Source: Polyangium sp. 6x1 (GTDB lineage: Bacteria; Myxococcota_A; Polyangia; Polyangiales; Polyangiaceae). From it: DNA of 55,221 bases. The DNA lies in NCBI RefSeq assembly GCF_029946515.1, contig NZ_JARZHH010000073.1:1-55221 (forward strand), written 5' to 3'. Numbering within the stretch: position 1 is the first letter of the stretch; the number at the start of each line of letters is the position of its first letter. A program made the translations under genes and the position numbers. Positions 32,972 through 41,705 of the stretch are shown here, piece after piece. Under the pieces are notes generated by a model, which was not told the DNA's origin, searched no databases, and saw only the letters and a list, made by a program, of their open reading frames with translations.

Positions 32972-34078
32972 TCATTGCGTGACGACGCCCTCCGGCTTGA
33001 CGCGCAGGGTCACCTTGCCGGGCCCGTCGGCCGTCGCGCCGTCGAAGGAATCGAAGACCAGAAGATAACGCGTCACGCCGTCCGCGGCCGATTGCACGAG
33101 CCACGAGGACTTCGCCGGCGCGGGCGCGCTCGCCTCGCGATCGATCCAGTACTCCGAGAATGCGCTGAAGATGCGGTCGCCGCGCCAGATGAGCTTCGGA
33201 TCGGACAGCTCCGCATACCCGACCTTGTCGAACCGCGGGAGCTCGGAGTCGTCCGTGCGGGCTTTCACGATGTCGAGCGTCTCGCCCTTGGTCTCGCTCG
33301 CGTTCAGATCCACGGCGGTCACGCCGCGCGGCCCGCCGAGCTCGCCGTTGACGGTGATCGAGGCGCGGCGGAAGCAGAGGTGCCAGTCCTTCGTGGTGAG
33401 CGCCTCGGCCGGCGTGTGCATCGTCCGCGCGCCCGTGCCGAGGTCGAGGCATTCGTTCGGCACGTCGAGGGGCGCACCCGAGCCGCCCGCGGTGCCGTCG
33501 ATGTCGGCGAGCGTCTGCGTGGCGCCCACGCCGGCGGACGTCACTTCGGCCCACCGAACCCGATAAATGGCCGACACGGGCGCGCCTTGTTGCTCGGCAT
33601 AATACCCGAGGACCTGCACCTTCCATTGTTTGTCGCCGTCGCGCACGCCGAAGACGTGGTAACGCACCCAGAGCAGGTGGGCGCTCGGCTCGTACGCCCA
33701 GAAATCACGGAAGGCTCCGCCCGCCTCGTCCTTCGTCATGAACGGGATCGTCGGCGCGATGCCCTCGTCGTACGTCACCGCGTCGAGCGGCCCGAACGCC
33801 CCGCCCTCGCCGTCCCCGGACGCGCCGCTGTTCGTGAAGACGTCGTACTTTTCGAATGCGAGGTCCCAGGCCGTCGACATCGAGGCGTCGCCCTCGGGCA
33901 CGACGATCTCGGGTTTTGCGAGCGAGACGTAGACACGCCCGTCGGCGGGGACGGGCACCTCGAGCTTCAAGCCCGTGTCGACGGGACCGGGCTCGCCCGT
34001 CGTGGAGGGTTTGCCCACCTCCTCGCTGCAAGCACAAAGAAGGAGCGGAATCGCTGCGGCCAAAAAGGATCGTTTCAT
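32972..34078 (-). CDS. HmuY-like haem-binding lipoprotein
   Basis: A 368-residue lipoprotein (MKRSFLAAAIPLLLCACSEE; lipobox LLCAC). The stretch TAWDLAFEKYDVFTNSGASGDGEGGAF matches the signature of the HmuY family (WDIAFxRYxxxTNSGxSGxGxGG), surface haem-binding proteins that deliver haem to a TonB-dependent receptor. The start overlaps the stop of the receptor gene (ATGA), which strongly supports this role. Possible haem ligands are the His residues in RTMHTPAEALTTKDWHLCF, but HmuY ligands vary. At this length it is larger than typical HmuY, with an extended C-terminal half. Confidence 0.8.
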   Translation of the reverse strand: MKRSFLAAAIPLLLCACSEEVGKPSTTGEPGPVDTGLKLEVPVPADGRVYVSLAKPEIVVPEGDASMSTAWDLAFEKYDVFTNSGASGDGEGGAFGPLDAVTYDEGIAPTIPFMTKDEAGGAFRDFWAYEPSAHLLWVRYHVFGVRDGDKQWKVQVLGYYAEQQGAPVSAIYRVRWAEVTSAGVGATQTLADIDGTAGGSGAPLDVPNECLDLGTGARTMHTPAEALTTKDWHLCFRRASITVNGELGGPRGVTAVDLNASETKGETLDIVKARTDDSELPRFDKVGYAELSDPKLIWRGDRIFSAFSEYWIDREASAPAPAKSSWLVQSAADGVTRYLLVFDSFDGATADGPGKVTLRVKPEGVVTQ

Positions 34079-36081
34079 GGTTCCTCCGCGGGAAAATCGG
34101 CCGTGAGGCCAACATAAAGGGTCCGCCCCTGGACCGGCCGCTGGTCGCCCAATCGGCTGGGGTCTTTCTGGACGCCGAGCGCGTTGAGCACCCCGGCATA
34201 GGCGCGGGCCCCACGAAAGATCGGACGCGCGATCCGCGCGTCGATCGTCTGGAAGCCGGGCGTGCGCAAGCCCTCGTCGAGGAAGGCGTCGGTGACCATT
34301 CGATACCGGGCCACGAGCTCGAGCCGCCAGGGCAAATCGGCCCGGAGCGCGCTGACCACCGTGTGCGGCGGGCGCCCTTCGAGCGGGCGCTCGTGCTCGT
34401 CGTCGCGCGTCCAGAGATAGGAATACCCGGCCTCCGCGCGCAGGACGCCCGCGAGCGTATACGAGCCGTCGATCTGCGCGCCGAACGTGCGCGCGCGGCC
34501 GATGTTGCGGTACGTGTAATCGTCGATGCCGCCCTGGCTCGCCGCCGGCCGGATGTCGATGTCGATGAGGCCGTCGATCCAGTTCGCGAAGACGCTGCCG
34601 CGCACCTGAAACCCGTTTTTCGAACGATAACTCACGTCCCCGCTCGTGCCCCACGAGGTCTCGGGGCGGAGGTCGGGATTGCCGAGCACGCGATAGCCGA
34701 GCGCGCCGTGATCGAAGGCGAACCCGATCTCCTTCGCCGCGGGCGCGCGAAACCCGCGCCCGACGGAGGCCCGCACGGTGACGCTCGACGTGGGCTGGTA
34801 CGAGAGCGCGAGCCGCGGGACGGCGACGCCGCCATAACGAAGGTGCATCTCCGCGCGGCCGCCCGCGAGCAGCGTGAGCGAATCGAAGAGCTTCCAGCCG
34901 AGCTGCGCATAGCCCGCGACGCTCCCCAGCGTGACGGGGACGAGCTCCTCGATCGTGCTCGTCTGCACGCTGCCGCTCACGAGCTCGGCGCGCGTGAGCG
35001 ATTGCGAGAGTTTTTCCACCTCGGTCCGCATGCCCACGACCCACGTGCGCCGGCCGTCGGCGAACGTGGCCGTCGTCTCCAGGCTGGAGAGCGTCGCCGT
35101 GCGCTCGCGGGTCTCGTCGATCGGCGACTCGTAGCGGTCTTTCTGGGTCGTGTCGAACGCCCATTGTTGCCCGAGCGCGAGCCGCAGCGACCGGCCCCGG
35201 CCGAGATCGACGAGCTCGACGAGGTGCACGGTGAATCGATCGGTGCGCTGCGGCAGGTCGATCCGGTACGTGCCGAGGCCCGGGACGATCTGGCTCGTTC
35301 GTCCCTCGGACGCGTCGTGAATCCAGCGCACGCGGCCCTGAATGCGCGTGCGCTCATTAAGGTTGCCGCCGACGCGGACCCCGAGCATTCCCTGCAGGCG
35401 CGAGGGCATCGCGAGGTCGACCGCGTCCTCGACGAGCGAGACGCCGTCCGTGCGGAAGAAATTGCCGTCGAGCGTGGCCCAGAGCCGCTCTCCGCGCCAC
35501 GCCGCGTTCCCCTGCGCGATGACCCCGCGGCGATTGCGACCCTCGAGCCGCGCCCGCCCGCTGAAGCCCGGGTGCAGGGGTTGTCCCGTGACGACATTGA
35601 CGACGCCGCCGATCGCGCTCGTGCCATAAAGCGAGCTCATCGGCCCGGCGACGACCTCGACGCGGGCGACGTCCGAGAGCGGCATTCGTGAGAGATCGAT
35701 CGCCCCGCCCACGTCGCCGATGACGCGCTCGCCGTCTTCGAGGATGAGCACGCGTTGCCGGTCGAGGCCCTGGATCTGGATGGCGCTCGGATTGCCGATA
35801 TCGCCGTAGGCCGACGGGTTGATCTGGACGCCGGGTTGACCCGCGATGGCCTCGGCCACGTTCGTCGCGCCGCGCCGCTCGGCCTCGTCGCGGGTGACGA
35901 CGTCGACGCGCACCGTGGCGCGCTGGCTCTGCTCCGGCGTGCGGGTCCCGGTGACGACGACCTCGGCGCCCTTGTCCTTATCCTTGCCGCTCGACGCAGG
36001 CTCCTCGGCGCGCGCCGCCGCCAGAGGCAGGAGCGATGCCCCAAAGAACAGGACGGCCGAGGTCGAGCGTCTCATCCGCAT
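34075..36081 (-). CDS. TonB-dependent outer-membrane receptor, probably for haem
   Basis: A 668-residue receptor with a signal peptide (ending ARAEE), a TonB-box-like GAEVVVTGTRTPEQ, a plug domain of about 40-160 (RDEAERRGATNVAEAIAGQPGVQI, IQIQGLDRQRVLILEDGERVIG, VEVVAGPMSSLYGTSAIGGVVNVVT) and a 22-strand-type barrel. GRGFRAPAAKEIGF and NPDLRPETSWG are typical barrel motifs. It takes up a ligand with energy from TonB-ExbBD, which are not in this window. The coupled HmuY-like gene and Fur-like site indicate haem or iron. A second in-frame ATG lies two codons downstream. Confidence 0.92.
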   Translation of the reverse strand: MRMRRSTSAVLFFGASLLPLAAARAEEPASSGKDKDKGAEVVVTGTRTPEQSQRATVRVDVVTRDEAERRGATNVAEAIAGQPGVQINPSAYGDIGNPSAIQIQGLDRQRVLILEDGERVIGDVGGAIDLSRMPLSDVARVEVVAGPMSSLYGTSAIGGVVNVVTGQPLHPGFSGRARLEGRNRRGVIAQGNAAWRGERLWATLDGNFFRTDGVSLVEDAVDLAMPSRLQGMLGVRVGGNLNERTRIQGRVRWIHDASEGRTSQIVPGLGTYRIDLPQRTDRFTVHLVELVDLGRGRSLRLALGQQWAFDTTQKDRYESPIDETRERTATLSSLETTATFADGRRTWVVGMRTEVEKLSQSLTRAELVSGSVQTSTIEELVPVTLGSVAGYAQLGWKLFDSLTLLAGGRAEMHLRYGGVAVPRLALSYQPTSSVTVRASVGRGFRAPAAKEIGFAFDHGALGYRVLGNPDLRPETSWGTSGDVSYRSKNGFQVRGSVFANWIDGLIDIDIRPAASQGGIDDYTYRNIGRARTFGAQIDGSYTLAGVLRAEAGYSYLWTRDDEHERPLEGRPPHTVVSALRADLPWRLELVARYRMVTDAFLDEGLRTPGFQTIDARIARPIFRGARAYAGVLNALGVQKDPSRLGDQRPVQGRTLYVGLTADFPAEEP

Positions 36082-36084
36082 AGA

Positions 36085-36099
36085 TGAAAGTGACTTTCA
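36085..36099. promoter_or_regulatory. Fur-like 7-1-7 palindrome at the TonB receptor operon start
   Basis: TGAAAGT-G-ACTTTCA is a perfect 7-1-7 inverted repeat, agreeing with the Fur-box form TGATAAT-N-ATTATCA at five of seven positions in each half. It starts 1 bp downstream of the -10 hexamer on the minus strand and 4 bp before the ATG, so it covers the expected transcription start, a classical repression position. Confidence 0.6.
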
Positions 36100-36100
36100 A

Positions 36101-36129
36101 CTTCTAGATGGAAACGCCAGACATGTCAA
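36101..36129 (-). promoter_or_regulatory. Sigma70-like promoter of the haem-uptake operon
   Basis: On the minus strand TTGACA (36129-36124), a 17-bp spacer and TAGAAG (36106-36101). The -35 is a full consensus match. The start of transcription would fall within the palindrome at 36085-36099, leaving a very short leader. Confidence 0.6.
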
Positions 36130-36186
36130 GAACCAGCAGAGGCCGCTCGTTGCAGCGACGTCTCCGTCGGATCTGTGTGCTGTGCC

Positions 36187-38376
36187 TCAGAGGTTCCGCA
36201 CGAAATAGTCGCGGATGAGCTCCTCCATGTAGATGCGGTCCTGCGGCCGGCGGGGCATGTGGCGCTCGTCGGGGAAGAGGAGGAGGTCGTACGGCTTGCG
36301 GGCGGCGATCATCGCGTTGAGGAGCCGCGCGGTGTGTCGGAAATGAACATTCTCGTCGATGAGGCCGTGCACGAGCATGAGCTTGCCGCGGATGCCCTCG
36401 ACGTGGCGCATGACGCTGCTCTCCTCGTAGCCGCGCGGGTTCTCCGACGGCATGCCCATGTACCGCTCGGTGTAATGGGTGTCGTAGCCGTCCCAGTGCG
36501 TGACGGGCGCGCCGGCGACCGCGACCTTGAAGGTCTCGGGCGCGCGCGCGAGGCACATCGCGGCCATGTACCCGCCATAACTCCAGCCATACACGCCGAC
36601 GCGCGAAGGATCCGCGAGGCCCTGCGAGACGAGCCAGCGGACGCCGTCGACCTGATCGTCGACCTCGATCGAGCCCATGCGGTGCTTGATCGCGCCCTCG
36701 AACGCGAGCCCACGCCGCGCGCTGCCGCGGTTGTCTACCATGACCACGAGGTAGCCGAGGCTGCGCAGCCATTGCGGGCGCATCGTGACCGTCATGTTCC
36801 AGCCGTTCGTCACGAGCTGGACGTGCGGGCCGCCATAGACGTACACGATCGTCGGAAACGGGCCCTTGCCGAAATGCGCCGGCGGGTGATAGAGCGCGCC
36901 GTGCAGGGTCTCGCCGTCCCGCGACGTGAACGAGACGATCTCGGGCGGCGTCAGGCCGAGCGCGGTGATGCGAGGATCCCACTCGTCGTGGAGCGTGGCG
37001 AGCACGGCGCCGTCGTCGATCGAGCGGAGTTTGACCGTCGGTGGGCGATCCTTCGCGTGATGAACGTCGACGAAGCGGCGGCACGCGCGGTCGCAGGTGA
37101 CCACGTGCATGCCGGGCTCGGTCGTGATGCGCCGCATCTCGCCGCCGCCCAGGGGCACGGCATAGAGGTGGCATTCGAGCGGGCTCGCGGCCGTGGCCGT
37201 GAAATAGACGAAGCCGCCCTTTTCATCGACGCCGCGGACGTCGTCGACCATCCACGCCCCGCGCGTGAGCTCGGCGACGAGGTTTCCTGCGTGATCGTAT
37301 CGATAGAGGTGTCGATACCCCGTCCGCTCGGAGGCCCACAAGAAGCCGCCGTCCGCGAGCGGGCGGAAGAGGTCGTGCAGGTTGATCCAGACCTTCGTCT
37401 CCTCGCGCAAGAGGCGCGTGCGCGCGCCCGTCGCGAGGTCGAAGGCCACGAGCTCGAGCCAGGTCTGCGCCCGATTTTGCACCTCCGCGACGAGCCTCTT
37501 GCCCGCGAGCCAATGGACGCGGGCGAGATAGACCTCCTCGCCATAGCCCATATCCATCCAGACGGGCGCGCCGCCCGACGCGGAGACGACGCCGAGCCGC
37601 ACGCGGGCGTTCTCCTTGCCGGCGAACGGGTAATGGTGGTCTTCCTCGGCCTCGGCGCCCGCCTGCGCCTTGCCCTGGTGGACGATTCGATAGATGGGAA
37701 TGTGCGTCTCGTCGACCTCGGCGAACGCGAGCCATTGCCCGTCGGGCGACCACCAGTACCCGTGGTGCCGCGACATCTCCTCCTGCGCCACGTATTCGGC
37801 GAGGCCGTGCGTCTTGCCCGTGCCGCGCGCGCCTGACGTGAGCTGCCGCGGCGCGCCGCCGGTCGCGTCGACGACGTGGAGCTCGGCGTCGCGGACGAAC
37901 GCGACCGCGGCGCCGTCGGGCGAGAGCTGCGGGTCGAGGATCGGCGCGCCGCCGGCCGCGACGAGCTTGCGCAGCGGGGCGGAGGGCCCGTCTTGCACGT
38001 AGAGATCGCCCTTGATGGGCACGAGCACGCGGCTCGCGCGGGTCGCCCACGCGTACGTGGTGACGCCGATCTCGCGCTGGCGTTGTCGTTCGCGGCGCAG
38101 CGCCTCCGCGAGCGAGACGTTCTCCTCGGTCGTGCCGCCGTCGGGCGGCGAGACAAAGAGGCTCTCCGATCCCGACGCAGGATCGAAGACGAAGAGCTGC
38201 CGCACGAGGCTGCGCTCGGGGCTCTTCAGGTAGGTGATCAGGCGATCGTCAGGGCTGAAAGCAACCTGATCGGGGATCGCCATGCCCGGCAGCGGGTGGC
38301 GGGCGACCTCCTCCACGGCGAGGGTGCCCTCGGCGGCTTCGAGGGCCTTCGGGGCGTTGGTTTCGGTAACGGACAT
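36187..38376 (-). CDS. S9-family prolyl oligopeptidase (dipeptidyl-peptidase IV-like)
   Basis: A 729-residue peptidase with an N-terminal beta-propeller (about 1-460; [58 protein letters not shown]) and a C-terminal alpha/beta-hydrolase domain. The nucleophile elbow is [10 protein letters not shown], and [12 protein letters not shown] and [10 protein letters not shown] contain the Asp and His expected of the triad. No convincing signal peptide is seen, so it may be cytosolic, although other in-frame starts exist upstream of ATG 38376. It trims short peptides, often those with Pro. It lies upstream of the haem-uptake operon but is separated from it by that operon's promoter. Confidence 0.9.
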   Translation of the reverse strand: MSVTETNAPKALEAAEGTLAVEEVARHPLPGMAIPDQVAFSPDDRLITYLKSPERSLVRQLFVFDPASGSESLFVSPPDGGTTEENVSLAEALRRERQRQREIGVTTYAWATRASRVLVPIKGDLYVQDGPSAPLRKLVAAGGAPILDPQLSPDGAAVAFVRDAELHVVDATGGAPRQLTSGARGTGKTHGLAEYVAQEEMSRHHGYWWSPDGQWLAFAEVDETHIPIYRIVHQGKAQAGAEAEEDHHYPFAGKENARVRLGVVSASGGAPVWMDMGYGEEVYLARVHWLAGKRLVAEVQNRAQTWLELVAFDLATGARTRLLREETKVWINLHDLFRPLADGGFLWASERTGYRHLYRYDHAGNLVAELTRGAWMVDDVRGVDEKGGFVYFTATAASPLECHLYAVPLGGGEMRRITTEPGMHVVTCDRACRRFVDVHHAKDRPPTVKLRSIDDGAVLATLHDEWDPRITALGLTPPEIVSFTSRDGETLHGALYHPPAHFGKGPFPTIVYVYGGPHVQLVTNGWNMTVTMRPQWLRSLGYLVVMVDNRGSARRGLAFEGAIKHRMGSIEVDDQVDGVRWLVSQGLADPSRVGVYGWSYGGYMAAMCLARAPETFKVAVAGAPVTHWDGYDTHYTERYMGMPSENPRGYEESSVMRHVEGIRGKLMLVHGLIDENVHFRHTARLLNAMIAARKPYDLLLFPDERHMPRRPQDRIYMEELIRDYFVRNL

Positions 38377-38722
38377 CGTGGTTCTTCCCGGGTGAGCGTG
38401 GCGCGCAACGTATACCATCGCCGCGGGAAACTCCACGCGAGCGACCATGCCCAGGGAGACGCCGCGCCGGGCGGAACGTGAGCGTGTGTGATGTCGGCCA
38501 CGGTTTGGCCGGATTGCGCAAGGGGCCCGGGGCGGGTTGCGCGAATTGCGCAACGGACGTTTCACAATCTGCGCAAATGGCGCGGAGCGTCAGGGGCATT
38601 GGACGGGCTTTTCAGGACGTTCGGGGCCGGGCATGTTCATTGCCGATCGCCCGGACGAAGCCCGGGACGGCCAGGAAGCGCGTCCCCCGAGACCCCGCGC
38701 AGGGGCACAGGCAGGTGACCGC
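38377..38722. other. Divergent intergenic region between the S9 peptidase and an outer-membrane protein
   Basis: About 346 bp without a credible gene. It carries the TTGCGCAA array at 38514-38576, roughly equally far from both start codons (138 and 147 bp). I see no further terminator or RNA structure. Confidence 0.6.
38514..38576. promoter_or_regulatory. Array of four TTGCGCAA-type palindromes
   Basis: Sites at 38514-38521 (TTGCGCAA), 38537-38544 (TTGCGCGA), 38546-38553 (TTGCGCAA) and 38569-38576 (CTGCGCAA). Spacing from start to start is 23, 9 and 23 bp, so the layout is symmetric about 38545. Such regular repetition of a short palindrome between divergent genes suggests cooperative binding of a transcription factor; the factor is unknown. 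Confidence 0.55.
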
Positions 38723-39397
38723 ATGCGAATCTCCCTTATCGTCGCCTCGAAGCTCGCGCTTCTCGCAACCCTCGTGACGGCCTCTGCCGCGAGCGCCGCC
38801 GAGGAGGCGCCGCCCGCGGAGGCGGCCGCGGACGCGCCGGCCGTGGTCGTCAAGCCCCGCCTGTTCCACCTGGGGATCTCGGGCGGCGTGGCGTACCAGA
38901 CCGTGCGCGTGCCGATGGTGATTCCCACGGCCTACGTGGCGGCGACGCTCGGCATCCACGCGGGCTACAACGTGAGCGATCGCCTCTCGCTGGGCCTCGA
39001 GCTCTCGACGATCGAGAAGAGCATGGGGCGCGAGGGGCCGTACCAGACGTTCGACCCGGGGCTCGCGCCGCAAGCGGAGTGCAACAACTGCGAGCCGCCG
39101 CCGTTCGGCGGCTGGGTGAAGAACACGACGGCGGTGTTCGGCACGGTGGGGCCGCGGGTCGAGTTTTCCCCGTTTGGCAAGGACGGGCTTTACATCGGCG
39201 CCACGGCGGGGCTCGCGTTCCTCTGGGGCGTCGACTCGATCTACGGGTTCGGCGGCGCGGGGCGCGTGGGCTATCGCGTGCGTATCGCCGACATCCTCGG
39301 CCTCGCCCTGGAAGCCGGCGCCCAGGCGCAAACGTTCGGCAGCGGCGCCTACACGACCGCACCGTACGGGATGGTTCTCTTCCGTCCATACTTCTGA
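38723..39397 (+). CDS. Small outer-membrane beta-barrel protein
   Basis: A 224-residue exported protein. The signal peptide (MRISLIVASKLALLATLVTASAASA) is cleaved after ASA, and a short Ala/Glu/Pro stretch follows. The mature part alternates polar and nonpolar residues with Gly-rich strands (FHLGISGGVAYQTV, ATLGIHAGYNVSDRLSLGLELS, GLYIGATAGLAFLWG, LGLALEAGAQAQTF) and ends in Phe (MVLFRPYF), the usual C-terminal signal of barrel proteins. CNNCEPPPFGG lies in a presumed loop. It probably forms a small barrel; function unknown. Confidence 0.78.
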   Translation: MRISLIVASKLALLATLVTASAASAAEEAPPAEAAADAPAVVVKPRLFHLGISGGVAYQTVRVPMVIPTAYVAATLGIHAGYNVSDRLSLGLELSTIEKSMGREGPYQTFDPGLAPQAECNNCEPPPFGGWVKNTTAVFGTVGPRVEFSPFGKDGLYIGATAGLAFLWGVDSIYGFGGAGRVGYRVRIADILGLALEAGAQAQTFGSGAYTTAPYGMVLFRPYF

Positions 39398-39424
39398 GGC
39401 TCGCCAAATGGCCCTCATCCCTCA

Positions 39425-39453
39425 TTGACGGGGACAAACGAGGGCGGTAGCCT
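39425..39453 (+). promoter_or_regulatory. Candidate promoter of the FAD enzyme gene
   Basis: TTGACG (39425-39430), 17-bp spacer, TAGCCT (39448-39453). The same segment can fold, since GAGGCT near 39397 pairs with AGCCTC near 39449 and CCCTC with GAGGG inside it, so it might instead be the 3' structure of the preceding gene. Confidence 0.3.
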
Positions 39454-39494
39454 CCGGGAATGGCCGAACCCAACGCGCGGTCGCCCCGGTTTCC

Positions 39495-40847
39495 GTGACG
39501 GACATTCACGACGTGGTGGTGCTCGGCGGCGGGCCGGCAGGGCTCGCCGCCGCGATTGCGCTGGCCGGCCGCGGTCACCGCGTGGTCGTCCTCGAACGGG
39601 GGCGGCTCGAGCGGCCGCGCGTGGGCGAGACGTTCGGGCCCGAAATCGAGCCGCTGCTCGCCACGCTCGGGGTCGGCGAGGCGTTCCGGGCCGAGGCGTG
39701 CGTGCCATTTCGAGGCGTTCGGTCGGCCTGGGGCTCGGCGGAGATCGCCACGCGCTCGTCGATCGTCCATCCGCTCGGCGAAGGGTTTCACGTGGACCGC
39801 GCGCGCTTCGACGCCATGCTCGCGAGCGCCGCGGCGCTAAATGGGGCCGTGCTTCGTGAAGAGACGGGGGCCCCGACGATCGAGGAGGCCGCTGGCGGGT
39901 TTCGCGTGCTCTCGCGCGAGGGCGACGAATACCGGTGCAGGTTCCTCGTGGACGCGAGCGGCCGCGGCGCGCCCGCGGGCGCGATCGGATCGAGCGTGCG
40001 GCGCTGGGTCGCCTGCGACAGGGCCATTGCGATCGTCGTACGGATGAAGCCCCCGGCGGGCCGGGACGTGGAGCCCGAGCTTTTCCTGGAATCGGCGGAG
40101 GAGGGGTGGTGGTACGTCGCGCCGCAGCCGGGGCAAACGCTGCTCTTCGTGCTGCTCACGGATCCGGATCTCTGGACCACGACGCATCGCATGGACCCGC
40201 TCGGGCGATTCCGTCAGGCGCTCGCGCGGACGAACCACGTGCAGGCGCTCGCCGAAGGATGCACCGTGGACGAGGCGCCGCGCATGGTGCGAGCCGACAC
40301 GGGAATGCTCCTGCCGGGCCGGGGCGCGCGCTGGTGCGCGGTCGGGGACGCGCTGGTCGCGGGGGATCCGCTGGCCGGTGACGGCGTCACGCGGGGCCTT
40401 CGTTCGGCGATCGAGGCGGCGGCGGACATCGATCGGGCGCTCTCGACGGGCGCGGAGGCGCTCTCCGCGCCGGCCACGGATCCTGCGGTGTTTCTCGCGG
40501 GGCACCAGGATCGCCGCGGTCGTTATTACAGCATGGAGCGGCGTTTCTCCGAGGCGCTCTTCTGGAAGCGGCGCCAGGCGGTCGATTGGCAAACCGAGGT
40601 GATCTCCCTGGATCCGCGGACGATGCTGCGCTGGGACGGGCGCGAGCCCGATGCGCACGTGATCGCGCCGGTCGAGTCGCTCGTGCCGCCGAAGGCGATC
40701 GCCTCCCTGCTCGATTTGCTGCGGAGCCCGCGCCCCGCGCACGAGGCGCTCGCCGCGCTCCGGGCCTCTGCGCCGCTCGGGGATCGCCGCCTGCTCGTGG
40801 GGCTCGAAGGGCTCGTCGCGCTCGGAATCCTGGTCCCTACAGGATGA
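39495..40847 (+). CDS. FAD-dependent oxidoreductase (halogenase/geranylgeranyl reductase-like)
   Basis: A 450-residue flavoprotein. The dinucleotide-binding motif VVVLGGGPAGLAAAIALAGRGHRVVVLERG is at the N-terminus, RFLVDASGRG is the middle FAD motif and WCAVGDALVAGDPLAGDGVTRGLRSA is the second FAD motif (GDA...PLxGxG). This pattern is shared by geranylgeranyl reductases, tryptophan-halogenase relatives and LodB-like enzymes. I do not see the halogenase WxWxIP motif, so halogenation is not supported. Start GTG 39495 has no clear Shine-Dalgarno. It overlaps the convergent 5-alpha-reductase gene by 11 bp. Confidence 0.82.
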   Translation: MTDIHDVVVLGGGPAGLAAAIALAGRGHRVVVLERGRLERPRVGETFGPEIEPLLATLGVGEAFRAEACVPFRGVRSAWGSAEIATRSSIVHPLGEGFHVDRARFDAMLASAAALNGAVLREETGAPTIEEAAGGFRVLSREGDEYRCRFLVDASGRGAPAGAIGSSVRRWVACDRAIAIVVRMKPPAGRDVEPELFLESAEEGWWYVAPQPGQTLLFVLLTDPDLWTTTHRMDPLGRFRQALARTNHVQALAEGCTVDEAPRMVRADTGMLLPGRGARWCAVGDALVAGDPLAGDGVTRGLRSAIEAAADIDRALSTGAEALSAPATDPAVFLAGHQDRRGRYYSMERRFSEALFWKRRQAVDWQTEVISLDPRTMLRWDGREPDAHVIAPVESLVPPKAIASLLDLLRSPRPAHEALAALRASAPLGDRRLLVGLEGLVALGILVPTG

Positions 40848-41631
40848 ACGGGACGAGGGCGCGTCGCTCGCGCGGGTAATCGGGGAATTTTTCGCGGTAC
40901 CAGGTGTGCGTGGCGAACGCGCGCGGCACGAGGTTCGCCGCGCTGATGGCGAAGATGAAGACGCCGGCGAGCGACCACGTGCAGAGGGCAAACCCGGCCC
41001 AGCCCGTGAGCTCGGTCAGGTAACTCGGGTTCGTGACCCATTGGAAGAGGCCGCCGCGCGGGATGCGGTAGATCCGCTCGCCGCTCTCGACCTCCGCGCG
41101 GGTGCGCAGGTTCCTGAGGATCGAGTCCGAGTGCAAGGTGAAGGCGAACGAAATGTAATAGATCACGAAACCCACGAGGAACCGCGGGTCCGTGAGCCAT
41201 TCGGGGCCGTAATGGGGGCCGAGGCGCGTGATGAAGTCGGCGTGGAGGTAGCCGTGCATCGAGGTGACGAGGATGCCCGTGCCCACGACGAGGAGCCCGA
41301 ACGTGGAGCGCTGGCCCTTCGGGACGCGCATCGAGAGCGGAAAATAAAAGCCGCGGTTGCCGTAATGGAGGAGCCACATCCCGAGGAAGACGAGCGGGAC
41401 GAGCGCGCCGCGGTTCGGGCCGCGGAGGTAGAAGGTCAGGAACGCGAGCGTCGCGGGCAGCTCCATGAGGAACCAGCCGAGGCGCGGGTCGAGCGCGACG
41501 CCGAAGCGCGGGCTCGCGAAGCGGCCATAAGGCGAGGGGACGAACCACGCCGCGACCGAGACGAACAGGGCAAACCCGAGCGCGATCGAGAGGACGAGGT
41601 CGTAGGTGGCGTCGCCGGTGTACGTGGGCAC
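40837..41631 (-). CDS. Steroid 5-alpha-reductase-like membrane enzyme
   Basis: A 264-residue integral membrane protein with about six hydrophobic segments. The C-terminal part has the family signature: GERIYRIPRGGLFQWVTNPSYLTELTGWAGFAL, then NLVPRAFATHTWYREKFPDYPRERRALVPFIL, as in 3-oxo-5-alpha-steroid 4-dehydrogenases. The N-terminal LHYGNRGFYFPL segment also fits (HYxxRxxxFP). It uses NADPH to reduce a conjugated C=C bond in a steroid or other lipid. Some myxobacteria make sterols, so a sterol or fatty substrate is possible. Start GTG 41631. Confidence 0.88.
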   Translation of the reverse strand: MPTYTGDATYDLVLSIALGFALFVSVAAWFVPSPYGRFASPRFGVALDPRLGWFLMELPATLAFLTFYLRGPNRGALVPLVFLGMWLLHYGNRGFYFPLSMRVPKGQRSTFGLLVVGTGILVTSMHGYLHADFITRLGPHYGPEWLTDPRFLVGFVIYYISFAFTLHSDSILRNLRTRAEVESGERIYRIPRGGLFQWVTNPSYLTELTGWAGFALCTWSLAGVFIFAISAANLVPRAFATHTWYREKFPDYPRERRALVPFIL

Positions 41632-41705
41632 GGTTCCCGGGGTGATACTACAGCCTGCGCGGCGGGCACAAGCCAGCTCGATGGGCGGCTGCTAGGATGG
41701 GCCCT

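Noticed and set aside
39495-40847. Tryptophan-type halogenase
   Set aside because: The FAD-binding motifs fit the broad superfamily, but the WxWxIP halogenase motif and the active-site Lys context were not found.
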